The position numbers were made by a program, and so were the translations under genes. The notes beneath the pieces are model-generated. The model did not search any database. It was given only the letters and a program-made list of their open reading frames with translations, and was not told the DNA's origin. This document shows positions 7,694-14,741 of a stretch of DNA of 34,653 nt, one piece after another. The stretch is from Bacteroidales bacterium (lineage in GTDB: Bacteria > Bacteroidota > Bacteroidia > Bacteroidales > WCHB1-69): positions 1 through 34,653 of the forward strand of contig JAFYEU010000002.1 of assembly GCA_017544105.1 (NCBI GenBank), given 5' to 3'. Positions within the stretch are counted from its first letter, which is position 1. Each line of letters starts with the position of its first letter.

Positions 7694-8758
7694 GGTGAAG
7701 GGCTTTTCTACCAGCATGTAAAGCAGGTAGGAGGCCACCAGGACACATACCCAATATACGAGATATCCCCATGCTCCCCACTGACTGAAGGTCTCGGCAA
7801 AGTTGGTGGTGATAATCTGAATGATCATCAGGTTGACGAGATACATGGCATAGGAAAGGATGCTGATGTGGGATAGGATTCCGCCCAAAAAGGTCTTGCT
7901 GTTCCGGATGCCCGAAAGAGATGGGAGGCATAGGGCAAAGGCTAAGGGGGAAAGCGTCAATAAGATCACGTTGACATAAAAGGAGCCAAAAGTTCGTGGA
8001 AATATAAGGATGAAGGCCAATAGGAGCAGCCCCGCGATCAGGCATTTCCCCGAGTGGCGTTTCCAGAAGTTGGGGCAGTAGGTGTACAGCCACGCTGCCA
8101 ACACACCCAGATAGATGCTGTCGCATCGAGACGCGACGGTTTTGCGGATCCAGACGCCCCACAAGAACTGATCCGTGGCATGGCTGGCAACGCAGTTTCT
8201 ATACACTAGGGACAAAAGGATAAAAAGACAGCAGATGACCGGTACCGCATGCTTTGCTTTGATGCGTGGCGTGAGAAGGGCAAGTAAGAACGGGAATAGC
8301 AGGTAAAACCACCATTGCACAGGCAAGGTCCACGACTCCCAGTAAAAGTTGTAAAAGGGCGTGAACAGGTTCTGGGTAAAGGTGATGAAATACCAGATAG
8401 AGCATGCATGGGTGTCGCCGGCAATGATCTGTACATGTACCAGAAGATAGTATGTCAAAAGGATGAAATAGTAGTTGGGCAGTATCCTCAGGGCAGAGCG
8501 TGCATAGAAGTGCAGGTTTTTACGCCAGTCCACCCGTTGATGCTTTTCAGCGTAGGACAGGAAGGCACTTCCGATCAGAAATCCAGTGAGTACAAAAAAG
8601 ATGTCGACAGTGTCGGGCATGGGGAGATTGAGCACACCGGATAGGGCTGTGCCTTGCAGCAGGTGTGCGCCATGACCATGCACAACCAGCACGATGGCCA
8701 GAGCACGCAGTAAGTCCAGACCAAAAATGCGATTCTGGTTGATGTTGATTCCTAACAT
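7673..8758 (-). CDS. Membrane acyltransferase, acyltransferase-3 family
   Basis: The 361-residue polytopic protein begins with the family signature RIFGLDLLRALAIVLVVHGH. This contains the conserved R/H pair region of acyltransferase-3 enzymes, which acetylate or otherwise acylate extracytoplasmic carbohydrates. About ten hydrophobic segments follow, including FWKRHSGKCLIAGLLLLAFIL and the late YAMYLVNLMIIQII. The C-terminus MLVEKPFTSLRN matches the usual short basic end. The substrate cannot be deduced. It starts 50 bases after the end of pepE on the same strand and could be read from that promoter. Its 3' end overlaps the short BatD-like gene convergently. Confidence 0.85.
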   Translation of the reverse strand: MLGININQNRIFGLDLLRALAIVLVVHGHGAHLLQGTALSGVLNLPMPDTVDIFFVLTGFLIGSAFLSYAEKHQRVDWRKNLHFYARSALRILPNYYFILLTYYLLVHVQIIAGDTHACSIWYFITFTQNLFTPFYNFYWESWTLPVQWWFYLLFPFLLALLTPRIKAKHAVPVICCLFILLSLVYRNCVASHATDQFLWGVWIRKTVASRCDSIYLGVLAAWLYTYCPNFWKRHSGKCLIAGLLLLAFILIFPRTFGSFYVNVILLTLSPLAFALCLPSLSGIRNSKTFLGGILSHISILSYAMYLVNLMIIQIITTNFAETFSQWGAWGYLVYWVCVLVASYLLYMLVEKPFTSLRNRL

Positions 8759-8808
8759 GTTGGCGGTGTTAGCAGCCGACTATCAAGAAAGTCCCTTGAG
8801 GGGCTGTG

Positions 8809-9555
8809 TTATTTCAAGTCAAATCCGAACTCGGCGCCGGGTTTCTTCTCCACGGGCTTCTTGCCGTAGCGCAGCACGATCATGTTGCGGGTGCCGCGCA
8901 GGGTGATACGCTCGTTCTCCACCCACAGGGCAGTGCCTTCGCGCAGGCCGGCGACCGTCTTGTACTGGTTGACGGCCAGATACTCGTTCAAGCGCACCTG
9001 ACGGGTCTCACCACCATGACGGATGCGGTCGTTGATCTCCTCCGGATAAGGATCGATATAGTGCGGGTTGATCTGGAAGGGTACCAAGTCCAGACACTGG
9101 AAGCTCTCCGGCATCACGATGGGCATGTCGTTGGTCGTGCACAGGGTAGGGCAGGCCACGTTGGAGCCGGCACTCCAGCCGATATAGGGTGTGCCCTCCA
9201 TCACCTTGCGGCGGATGGGCTCGATGAGCTTGTTGCGGTGCAGCTCCGCCACCAGATGGAAGGTGTTGCCACCACCCACCATGATGAGGTCGGCATGATT
9301 CACCAGATCCACAGGGTCCTTGGCCGCATGAACGGATACGATGGTCTTGCCAAAAGTCTTGAAGACCTTCTGCACACGCTCCGTGTAGGCATCGTAGCTC
9401 TCGGGATAGACCTTGCCGCCCACATCGACCCCGGCGTACGGGATGAAGACGATCTTCTTGGCGGTCTTTTGCAAAAACTCCTCTAATAACGGCATGCACC
9501 AGGAGAGGTAAGGCTCTTTGTAGTTGGTGGAATTGCTGATTAATAATAGCTTCAT
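8809..9555 (-). CDS. pepE: Dipeptidase E (alpha-aspartyl dipeptidase, peptidase family S51)
   Basis: The cytosolic serine peptidase hydrolyses dipeptides with N-terminal aspartate. The 248-residue length fits family S51. The nucleophile elbow is GWSAGSN at 126-132, with Ser128 aligning to the catalytic Ser of Salmonella PepE. Also visible are VGGGNTFHL at 93-101 and the histidine-bearing NPHYIDP at 163-169. The ATG at 9555 gives MKLLLISNSTN, the expected first strand; the longer open frame upstream runs through the divergent promoter region. No partner gene suggests a specific pathway beyond peptide turnover. Confidence 0.93.
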   Translation of the reverse strand: MKLLLISNSTNYKEPYLSWCMPLLEEFLQKTAKKIVFIPYAGVDVGGKVYPESYDAYTERVQKVFKTFGKTIVSVHAAKDPVDLVNHADLIMVGGGNTFHLVAELHRNKLIEPIRRKVMEGTPYIGWSAGSNVACPTLCTTNDMPIVMPESFQCLDLVPFQINPHYIDPYPEEINDRIRHGGETRQVRLNEYLAVNQYKTVAGLREGTALWVENERITLRGTRNMIVLRYGKKPVEKKPGAEFGFDLK

Positions 9556-9599
9556 AAATATATGGTTTAGGTGATTAATGTACGTGAAAAATTGCGGTG

Positions 9600-9607
9600 C
9601 AAAGGTA
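9600..9607 (-). promoter_or_regulatory. Bacteroidetes -7 box for pepE
   Basis: Read on the minus strand this is TACCTTTG, matching TAnnTTTG, 44 bases before the pepE start. It is only 12 bases from an oppositely directed -7 box. Confidence 0.5.
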
Positions 9608-9619
9608 TAGAATTTTTTG

Positions 9620-9627
9620 TATGTTTG
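9620..9627 (+). promoter_or_regulatory. Bacteroidetes -7 box for the DUF819 gene
   Basis: TATGTTTG matches TAnnTTTG, 40 bases before the ATG at 9668. A TTG at 9592-9594 is a poor -33 candidate because the spacer is 25 bases. Confidence 0.5.
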
Positions 9628-9667
9628 CGACTTCTTTTTCATAGAATCATTCAAGAAAATTATCGAT

Positions 9668-10849
9668 ATGGCAATCTCTATCGCAATGCTTGTAGGATAT
9701 ATCCTCTTCCCAGTGCTGATTATCCTGCTCTTTTCCAAGGTGAAGTGGACCCAGAAGATCGGTACGGTCATGATGGCCTATGCCGTGGGTATCATCATCG
9801 CGCTGACCGGCATCCTTCCCACGGGCACAGAACCTGGCGCCGAGCAACTGGCCTCCTGGCAGAAACTGCTCATGAACATCACCGTGCCCTTGGCCATCCC
9901 CCTGATGCTGTTCAATTCGGACTTCAAGTTATGGACGAAGTCACTGCCCAAGACGATGGCCGTCCTGCTCGGCGGCATCTTCTCGGTGCTGGTGGCCTTG
10001 GTGGCCGGCTACTTCGTCTTCCGGAATCAGGATGTCCCGCAGTTCGAGAAGGTTGCTGCCATGATGACCGGTATCTACACGGGCGGCACCATGAACTTCA
10101 ACTCCCTCGGCCTCGCCCTGGACGTGGATCCCAGCCTCATCGTGCTAACCCTCACCTTTGAAGAGATTGTGACCTTCCCCTTCATCCTCTTTATCGTTGC
10201 CGGCGGCTATAAACTCTTCCGCAAGCTGTTGCCTTATCCCGATGCCGCATCTGCTGAAGAGGTGCCTGCTGAAATGCATCTCGAAGACGATTCTTTCGAG
10301 AACTATAAGGGGATGTTCAAACGCGGCACCTTTGGGAAGATGATGTTGGGACTGCTGCTCTCTGTGCTCTTCCTGGCGATCGGCGCTGGCCTCTCGCTCC
10401 TGCTGACCCATAAACTCAATGAACTAGTAGTCATCCTGACCATCACCACCTTGTCCATCATCGCCTCCTTCAGCAAAAAGGTGCGAGACCTGCCCAAGAC
10501 GTTCGAGCTGGGTATGTTCTTCATCCTCATCTTCAGCGTCGCGGTCGCCTCCCAATTCAACATCTACGCGATCAACAAGTCCACGCTGACCATCATGTGG
10601 TACATCCTCTTTGTCATGCTGATCTCCATCGTGCTGCACATCATCATTTGCCGTATCTTCAAGGTGAATGGTGACCTCTTCACGGTGGGCCATATCAGCC
10701 TGCTCTGCTCGCCGCCCTTCGTGCCCCCGATCGTGGAGGCCCTCGGCAATCGCAAAGTCCTGTTGAGCGGCATCGTGATCGGCCTGGTCGGCTACGCCAT
10801 CGGCAACTACCTGGGTGTCGCTATCGCTGCCATTCTGGGAGCACTTTGA
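9668..10849 (+). CDS. DUF819 family integral membrane protein (GltS-like transporter fold)
   Basis: The 393-residue protein has about ten to eleven hydrophobic segments. The conserved DUF819 blocks are present: LLMNITVPLAIPLMLFNSDF, GGIFSVLVALVAGYFVF, the glycine-rich MMTGIYTGGTMNFNSLGLAL, and a second-half glycine-rich end at GLVGYAIGNYLGVAIA. An acidic cytoplasmic loop around 205-230 separates the two halves, as in inverted-repeat transporters. The family is related to sodium/glutamate symporters, but the substrate is unknown. The start at 9668 places MAISIAMLVGYILF at the N-terminus. It is transcribed divergently from pepE. Confidence 0.8.
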   Translation: MAISIAMLVGYILFPVLIILLFSKVKWTQKIGTVMMAYAVGIIIALTGILPTGTEPGAEQLASWQKLLMNITVPLAIPLMLFNSDFKLWTKSLPKTMAVLLGGIFSVLVALVAGYFVFRNQDVPQFEKVAAMMTGIYTGGTMNFNSLGLALDVDPSLIVLTLTFEEIVTFPFILFIVAGGYKLFRKLLPYPDAASAEEVPAEMHLEDDSFENYKGMFKRGTFGKMMLGLLLSVLFLAIGAGLSLLLTHKLNELVVILTITTLSIIASFSKKVRDLPKTFELGMFFILIFSVAVASQFNIYAINKSTLTIMWYILFVMLISIVLHIIICRIFKVNGDLFTVGHISLLCSPPFVPPIVEALGNRKVLLSGIVIGLVGYAIGNYLGVAIAAILGAL

Positions 10850-10890
10850 TGGGTTGTCAGTTAGAAGTTGGAAGTTTGCAATCGGGAGTG

Positions 10891-10910
10891 ACAGCTAATA
10901 GCCAACAGCC
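10891..10910 (+). repeat. Intergenic GCTAA-type repeat, copy 1
   Basis: The bases ACAGCTAATAGCCAACAGCC occur between the DUF819 gene and the next promoter. A closely similar string recurs at 12868-12893 and a related GCTAAAGGCC tandem at 13845-13872. Confidence 0.6.
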
Positions 10911-10920
10911 AAAGTTCAAC

Positions 10921-10947
10921 TTGATATTAAATAAAACTGTATCTTTG
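10921..10947 (+). promoter_or_regulatory. Bacteroidetes promoter (-33 and -7) for the T9SS cargo gene
   Basis: A -33 TTG at 10921-10923 is followed by a 16-base A+T-rich spacer and the -7 box TATCTTTG at 10940-10947, 30 bases before the ATG at 10978. This is the most complete promoter in the window. Confidence 0.75.
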
Positions 10948-10977
10948 CACACGTAAAACCTTAAAATCTATTTCATA

Positions 10978-11943
10978 ATGAAGAAGACAATCTTTACCCT
11001 TTTAATCGCACTGTCTGTTGGTATCCTGAGCGCCCAAACGGTGCCCAACAACGGTTTTGAAAGTTGGAGTAATAACCAGCCGATATCCTGGACCGTTGGC
11101 CTGAATGGTAATATCACGACGGATGTTTTTGGCGTTGAAGTGCCTGTCCCTGTTTCCGTGAATTTCGGATCCTCTACCTCTGACGCCCATGGCGGCTCGC
11201 TGGCTTTGCAACTTCGTCCTGCCACCTTCGGCATACCTGGCACCGAATACAGCTATCTGCTGCCCGGTATCGCCCAATTGGGTACCTCTAACGGGTTCAA
11301 TATTCCCATGTCTCTAATCTTGGATATCGCCCAAGGCAACTTTTCGGACATCGATTTCAGCGATGTCTCCACCCTCTCTTCCTTGGCAGGAATGGTGGCA
11401 CCCGGCTATGCGTGCACGACCACACCGCATAGCGTCAAGATGTGGGTTAAATTCCAACCCGAGGAAGGCGACTCCCTCATTGTGACGGCCTTCACCAAAA
11501 GCAATGGAACGCCCGTGTCCTACGCCTATTTTTCGACCGGTGCCACGCTGAATGAGTATACTCAGATTGAAGCCCAATTCGATAGCCCTCTGACAGCATG
11601 CGACAGCATCTGTATTATTATGGTGACCGGCGGATTCCAAGCACACGCGAATACCACGCTAATCGTGGATGATGTGACCTTGTCCTACGACAATGTCGCC
11701 GTGGAAGATCATCAGGAAAAGCGTTTCGCTATTTTCCCGAACCCGGCAGAGGACCAGCTGACCATCCAATCCCCCGAAGGAGGCTTCCACTATCAGTTGC
11801 ACGATCTGACAGGCCGTCTCTTGCTGTCCGGCAACGGCGAGGGCCAAGAGCAGATCTCTGTATCTGCCTTGCCGGCGGGTGTTTATATGCTGCGTCTGCA
11901 GTCTGATTCTCAAACCATTACCCAAAAGGTGATCGTCAGATAG
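10978..11943 (+). CDS. Secreted protein with T9SS type A C-terminal sorting domain
   Basis: The 321-residue product has a signal peptide (MKKTIFTLLIALSVGILSAQ, cleavage after LSA). The middle has NGFESW, GSSTSDAHGGSLALQL and a long Ser/Thr-rich beta-sandwich region. It resembles the putative carbohydrate-metabolism (PCMD-like) cargo domains, a weak match by eye. The last ~75 residues are a classical Por secretion signal: FAIFPNPAEDQLTI, then LHDLTGRLLLSG, then SALPAGVYMLRLQ and KVIVR. The protein should be exported by Sec, then moved across the outer membrane by the type IX system, with the C-terminal domain removed. No T9SS machinery gene is in the window apart from the possible GldH. Confidence 0.85.
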   Translation: MKKTIFTLLIALSVGILSAQTVPNNGFESWSNNQPISWTVGLNGNITTDVFGVEVPVPVSVNFGSSTSDAHGGSLALQLRPATFGIPGTEYSYLLPGIAQLGTSNGFNIPMSLILDIAQGNFSDIDFSDVSTLSSLAGMVAPGYACTTTPHSVKMWVKFQPEEGDSLIVTAFTKSNGTPVSYAYFSTGATLNEYTQIEAQFDSPLTACDSICIIMVTGGFQAHANTTLIVDDVTLSYDNVAVEDHQEKRFAIFPNPAEDQLTIQSPEGGFHYQLHDLTGRLLLSGNGEGQEQISVSALPAGVYMLRLQSDSQTITQKVIVR

Positions 11944-12882
11944 ATGCTTGTCTGGTTAGCGCCCCTGGACGGGATTACGAACTATCAATTCAGAAATTGT
12001 CTATGTCGCCATGTCGGTGGCATAGACAATTTTATTGCCCCTTTCTTGCCCGTGCAGGAGCATGCCAAACTCAACGTGAAGAAGTGGAAGGATCTGTGGC
12101 CGCAGAACAATGCCTGTCGGCCGATGACCCCGCAGCTGATGGGCAACATCCCGGCCCATTTTGTGGACACGATGCAGGAGTTGCACGACGAATATGGCTA
12201 TACCTCCTTCAACTGGAATATTGGCTGCCCCGTGGCGCAGGTGGTGCGTCGTACGCGCGGCTGCGGCGTGATGCCCCACCCCGAGATTGTGGAGGCAGTC
12301 GTCCGGGCTGTCACCGAACAGACCCCCTTCCAGTTCTCTTTGAAGATGAGACTGGGCCTTCACGACAAGTCCGAGTGCCTCGCCATCTTGGAGCGGATGC
12401 AAGACTACCCACTTGAATACATCGTGATCCATCCCCGTCTGGGCGAGCAGCTCTACGAGGGAGTCCCCGACTTGGAAGCCTTTGCCGAGTGTCTTCAACA
12501 TACTACCCATCGTGTCATCTACAGCGGTGACGTGTGGACCGTGGAAACATACCGCCAACTGCAGGCACGGTTCCCTGAGGTCCAAGACTGGATGCTGGGA
12601 CGCCCGATCCTCTGCAATCCTTTTTTGGCAGAAGAAATGAAAGGGATGGACGGTGGCGACAAGCAAGAACGATTTCTGCGCTATTATCAGCGCTATGCCG
12701 ACGAGCTGCTGGAAACCCGCAAAGAAAAAAGCACCCTCTTCATCTTGAAAGAGTTATGGCACTATTATGCCTCTTTTGCAGGAATAGAGGCTACTGAATT
12801 GAAAACACTGCTTAGGATCAACGACTTCGATCCCTTCTTTGCCCTCTCCTTGGAATACCTGAAACCAACAGCTAATAGCTAA
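11944..12882 (+). CDS. dus: tRNA-dihydrouridine synthase
   Basis: The flavoenzyme reduces specific uridines in tRNA to dihydrouridine. The 312-residue product shows the Dus pattern: MLVWLAPLDGITNYQFR at the N-terminus, PQLMGN at 63-68, NWNIGCPVAQV at 90-100 with catalytic Cys95, FSLKMRLG at about 136-143, IVIHPR, YSGDV, and LGRPILCNPFL near 220. The subgroup (A, B or C) is uncertain. The ATG immediately follows the TAG of the T9SS cargo gene with no spacer, so translation may be by reinitiation. A perfect 12-bp inverted repeat lies inside codons 17-30. The C-terminal residues TANS are encoded by an intergenic-type repeat that runs past the stop. Confidence 0.88.
   Translation: MLVWLAPLDGITNYQFRNCLCRHVGGIDNFIAPFLPVQEHAKLNVKKWKDLWPQNNACRPMTPQLMGNIPAHFVDTMQELHDEYGYTSFNWNIGCPVAQVVRRTRGCGVMPHPEIVEAVVRAVTEQTPFQFSLKMRLGLHDKSECLAILERMQDYPLEYIVIHPRLGEQLYEGVPDLEAFAECLQHTTHRVIYSGDVWTVETYRQLQARFPEVQDWMLGRPILCNPFLAEEMKGMDGGDKQERFLRYYQRYADELLETRKEKSTLFILKELWHYYASFAGIEATELKTLLRINDFDPFFALSLEYLKPTANS
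11994..12032 (+). repeat. Perfect 12-bp inverted repeat inside the start of dus
   Basis: AAATTGTCTATG (11994-12005) and CATAGACAATTT (12021-12032) are exact reverse complements separated by 15 bases. The mRNA can form a 12-bp stem about 50 bases after the start codon. Confidence 0.85.
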
Positions 12883-12893
12883 TGGCCAACAGC
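12868..12893 (+). repeat. Intergenic GCTAA-type repeat, copy 2, overlapping the dus 3' end
   Basis: The string starts ACAGCTAATAGCTAATGG and ends CCAACAGCC. It encodes the last residues of Dus and continues through the stop to the nadA end. It shares both ends with 10891-10910 and has one extra GCTAATA-type unit inside. Confidence 0.6.
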
Positions 12894-13814
12894 CTACGAT
12901 AACTCCAGCATCTTTTGTATCGGAGCCAGGGATTTTGCCATCAGCTCTGGATCCATGGTCAGCTCCGGATCTTCGTTGAGCAGCGCGTTATAGATGTTCT
13001 CCAAGTTGTTCTTCTTCATGCTTCCGCAATCGTGGGACGGGTCACCGTTGAAGAGCGTGTGGAAGGTCTTGCCAGGGTTACGTTTCTTCAGCTCGTGCAG
13101 GATGCCGCTTTCCGTGGCCACGATGAACTCTTGGTCAGGACTTTCGGAGATGTAGTTGATCATGGCGGCGGTGGAGCCTACAAAGTCGGCGTGTGCCAGG
13201 AACTCGCGGCGGCATTCCGGATGAGCCACTACTTGTACGCCCGGGTATGACTCTTTAACCAGCTCCAGATCGTCCACGGTGTAGTGGTCGTGGATGCGGC
13301 ACATGCCGTCCCACAGTAACATCTGCCGACCCGTCTGACGGTTGATGTAGTCGCCCAGGTTCTGGTCAGGGGTGAAAAGGATCTTGGCGTCTTTGGGCAG
13401 CGTGTTGACGAGCTTCAGGGCATTGCCGGAGGTGACAATCAAGTCGGAGAGAGCCTTGACTGCCGCAGAGCAGTTGACATACGACAAGACGAGATAGTCT
13501 GGATGCTCCTCTTTGAAACGGGCCAGGTCGGCGGCGAGGCAGCTGTCGGCAAGACAGCAGCCGGCACTCATGTCGGGCACCAGCACCTTCTTGTCCGGAT
13601 TCAGGATCTTGGCGGTCTCCGCCATGAAGTGCACGCCGGCAAACAGGATGATGCTGGCATCGGTGCTGGCGGCCTTGCGCGCCAGGGCCAGACTGTCGCC
13701 AACGAAATCGGCTATTTCCTGAACCTCGGGCAGGGTGTAGTAATGCGCTAAAATGATCGCGTTCTTTTCTTCACGCAAACGCTTGATTTCATTCACTAAA
13801 TCCTCTTTTGTCAT
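12894..13814 (-). CDS. nadA: Quinolinate synthase A
   Basis: NadA condenses iminoaspartate with dihydroxyacetone phosphate to quinolinate in NAD synthesis and needs a [4Fe-4S] cluster. The 306-residue protein has the N-terminal AHYYTLPEVQEIADFVGDS and DMSAGCCLADSC at 81-92, with Cys86 aligning to E. coli Cys113. WDGMCRIHDHY holds Cys172, and DCGSMKKNNLENI holds Cys263, giving the three expected cluster ligands. VNCSAAVKA at 113-121 and HPECRREF at 198-205 are also family blocks. The ATG at 13814 was chosen because homologues begin near MTKEDLVNEIKRL. nadB and nadC are not adjacent. It is the last gene of a minus-strand series, 62 bases after the S4-domain gene. Confidence 0.95.
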   Translation of the reverse strand: MTKEDLVNEIKRLREEKNAIILAHYYTLPEVQEIADFVGDSLALARKAASTDASIILFAGVHFMAETAKILNPDKKVLVPDMSAGCCLADSCLAADLARFKEEHPDYLVLSYVNCSAAVKALSDLIVTSGNALKLVNTLPKDAKILFTPDQNLGDYINRQTGRQMLLWDGMCRIHDHYTVDDLELVKESYPGVQVVAHPECRREFLAHADFVGSTAAMINYISESPDQEFIVATESGILHELKKRNPGKTFHTLFNGDPSHDCGSMKKNNLENIYNALLNEDPELTMDPELMAKSLAPIQKMLELS

Positions 13815-13844
13815 AATTATGATGTTTATCGTTGTCAATTACCA

Positions 13845-13872
13845 AATTGCTAAAGGCCAATTGCTAAAGGCC
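13845..13872 (-). repeat. Two perfect tandem copies of a 14-bp unit upstream of nadA
   Basis: AATTGCTAAAGGCC occurs twice head to tail (13845-13858 and 13859-13872) in the short gap between the S4-domain gene and nadA. It resembles the other GCTAA-type intergenic repeats. Confidence 0.8.
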
Positions 13873-13876
13873 AAAG

Positions 13877-14275
13877 TCAAAACTCCTCCTCCCCGTCTCC
13901 CATCATCGACTTGATGTATTCCAGTTGCCGGCGGTCGCGTTTGGTGGGGCGTCCCAGTCCGTGCGGCCGGTATTCATAAGTGTGGAGGGTCTTCATGCGG
14001 TCGTACTCCTCTTGAGGGGTGAGGTCTTCGCAATAGTCCGGGACTAAGGCTGCCCCCACACGGCTCTTGGGCGTGCCGAGGACCCGTACCTGCTTGTTGA
14101 GGGCCCCGATGTGCACCTCGTATTCCTCTTCCGTCTTGACCTCCTTTGAAGGTTTGACGTTGACGCCGTTGCATTTCACCTTGCCGGCGTTGCATGCCTC
14201 GGTAGCCAGGGAGCGGGTCTTGAACAGCCGCACCATCCATAGCCATTTGTCGATTCTGATGTGCAGGTTTTCCAT
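13877..14275 (-). CDS. S4-domain RNA-binding protein (Hsp15 family)
   Basis: The 132-residue protein begins with an S4 domain (about 6-65): RIDKWLWMVRLFKTRSLATEAC, then GKVKCNGVNVKPSKEV. This is the Hsp15 arrangement; Hsp15 recycles free 50S subunits carrying nascent chains. The C-terminal part has the basic GLGRPTKRDRRQLE, typical of the family's RNA-contacting tail, and an acidic end. It lies six bases after the DUF2147 gene on the same strand. By analogy with E. coli it may respond to heat, but nothing in this sequence shows it. Confidence 0.88.
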   Translation of the reverse strand: MENLHIRIDKWLWMVRLFKTRSLATEACNAGKVKCNGVNVKPSKEVKTEEEYEVHIGALNKQVRVLGTPKSRVGAALVPDYCEDLTPQEEYDRMKTLHTYEYRPHGLGRPTKRDRRQLEYIKSMMGDGEEEF

Positions 14276-14281
14276 CGGTGA

Positions 14282-14737
14282 CTATAGTTTATCCCAGACC
14301 ATGGTGCGCCCTAAAGCGGGGACGCCGATATAGCCGCGCACCCGGAGTTTTTTCTCATTCTCAAACCACATCTTGCTCTTGTAGTACTTGCCATGTATCG
14401 GGTCATATATCTCGCCATCCACCCATTTGTTCTGCTTGGCGTCATATTTGAAGTGGAATAACAGCTGGATCTTGTCGCCCGGCGTGTTGCGCTTGGCTGG
14501 GTTCGGGTTCATGATGTCGCGCTTGGGAGTGCCGTCCTTGAAAAGGGGATTCTTGACCCAGAAGATACGACCTTCATAAGTGCCCGAAGAGGTCTTGTAG
14601 ATCTTGATCTTGCAATCCTCGTCTGAGCTGTCGTCCGAGATATAATAGGTGCCTATGATTTTATCAGCGGCCGATTGTCCAGCCGCTGATAAAAAGGTAA
14701 GGCATAGTATTCCTAGAAACAGGATGTGACGTCTCAT
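14282..14737 (-). CDS. Secreted DUF2147 protein
   Basis: The 151-residue product has a signal peptide (MRRHILFLGILCLTFLSAAGQ). It is followed by a single DUF2147 domain: IIGTYYISDDSSDEDCKIKIYK, YEGRIFWVKNPL, a central NPNPAKRNTPGDKIQLLFHF, GEIYDPIHGKYYKSKM, and a terminal LRVRGYIGVPALGRTMVW. DUF2147 proteins are periplasmic or secreted beta-rich proteins of unknown biochemical role. The gene is four bases after the DUF349 gene and six before the S4 gene, so the three are probably one mRNA, although no functional link is evident. Confidence 0.85.
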   Translation of the reverse strand: MRRHILFLGILCLTFLSAAGQSAADKIIGTYYISDDSSDEDCKIKIYKTSSGTYEGRIFWVKNPLFKDGTPKRDIMNPNPAKRNTPGDKIQLLFHFKYDAKQNKWVDGEIYDPIHGKYYKSKMWFENEKKLRVRGYIGVPALGRTMVWDKL

Positions 14738-14741
14738 ATTG

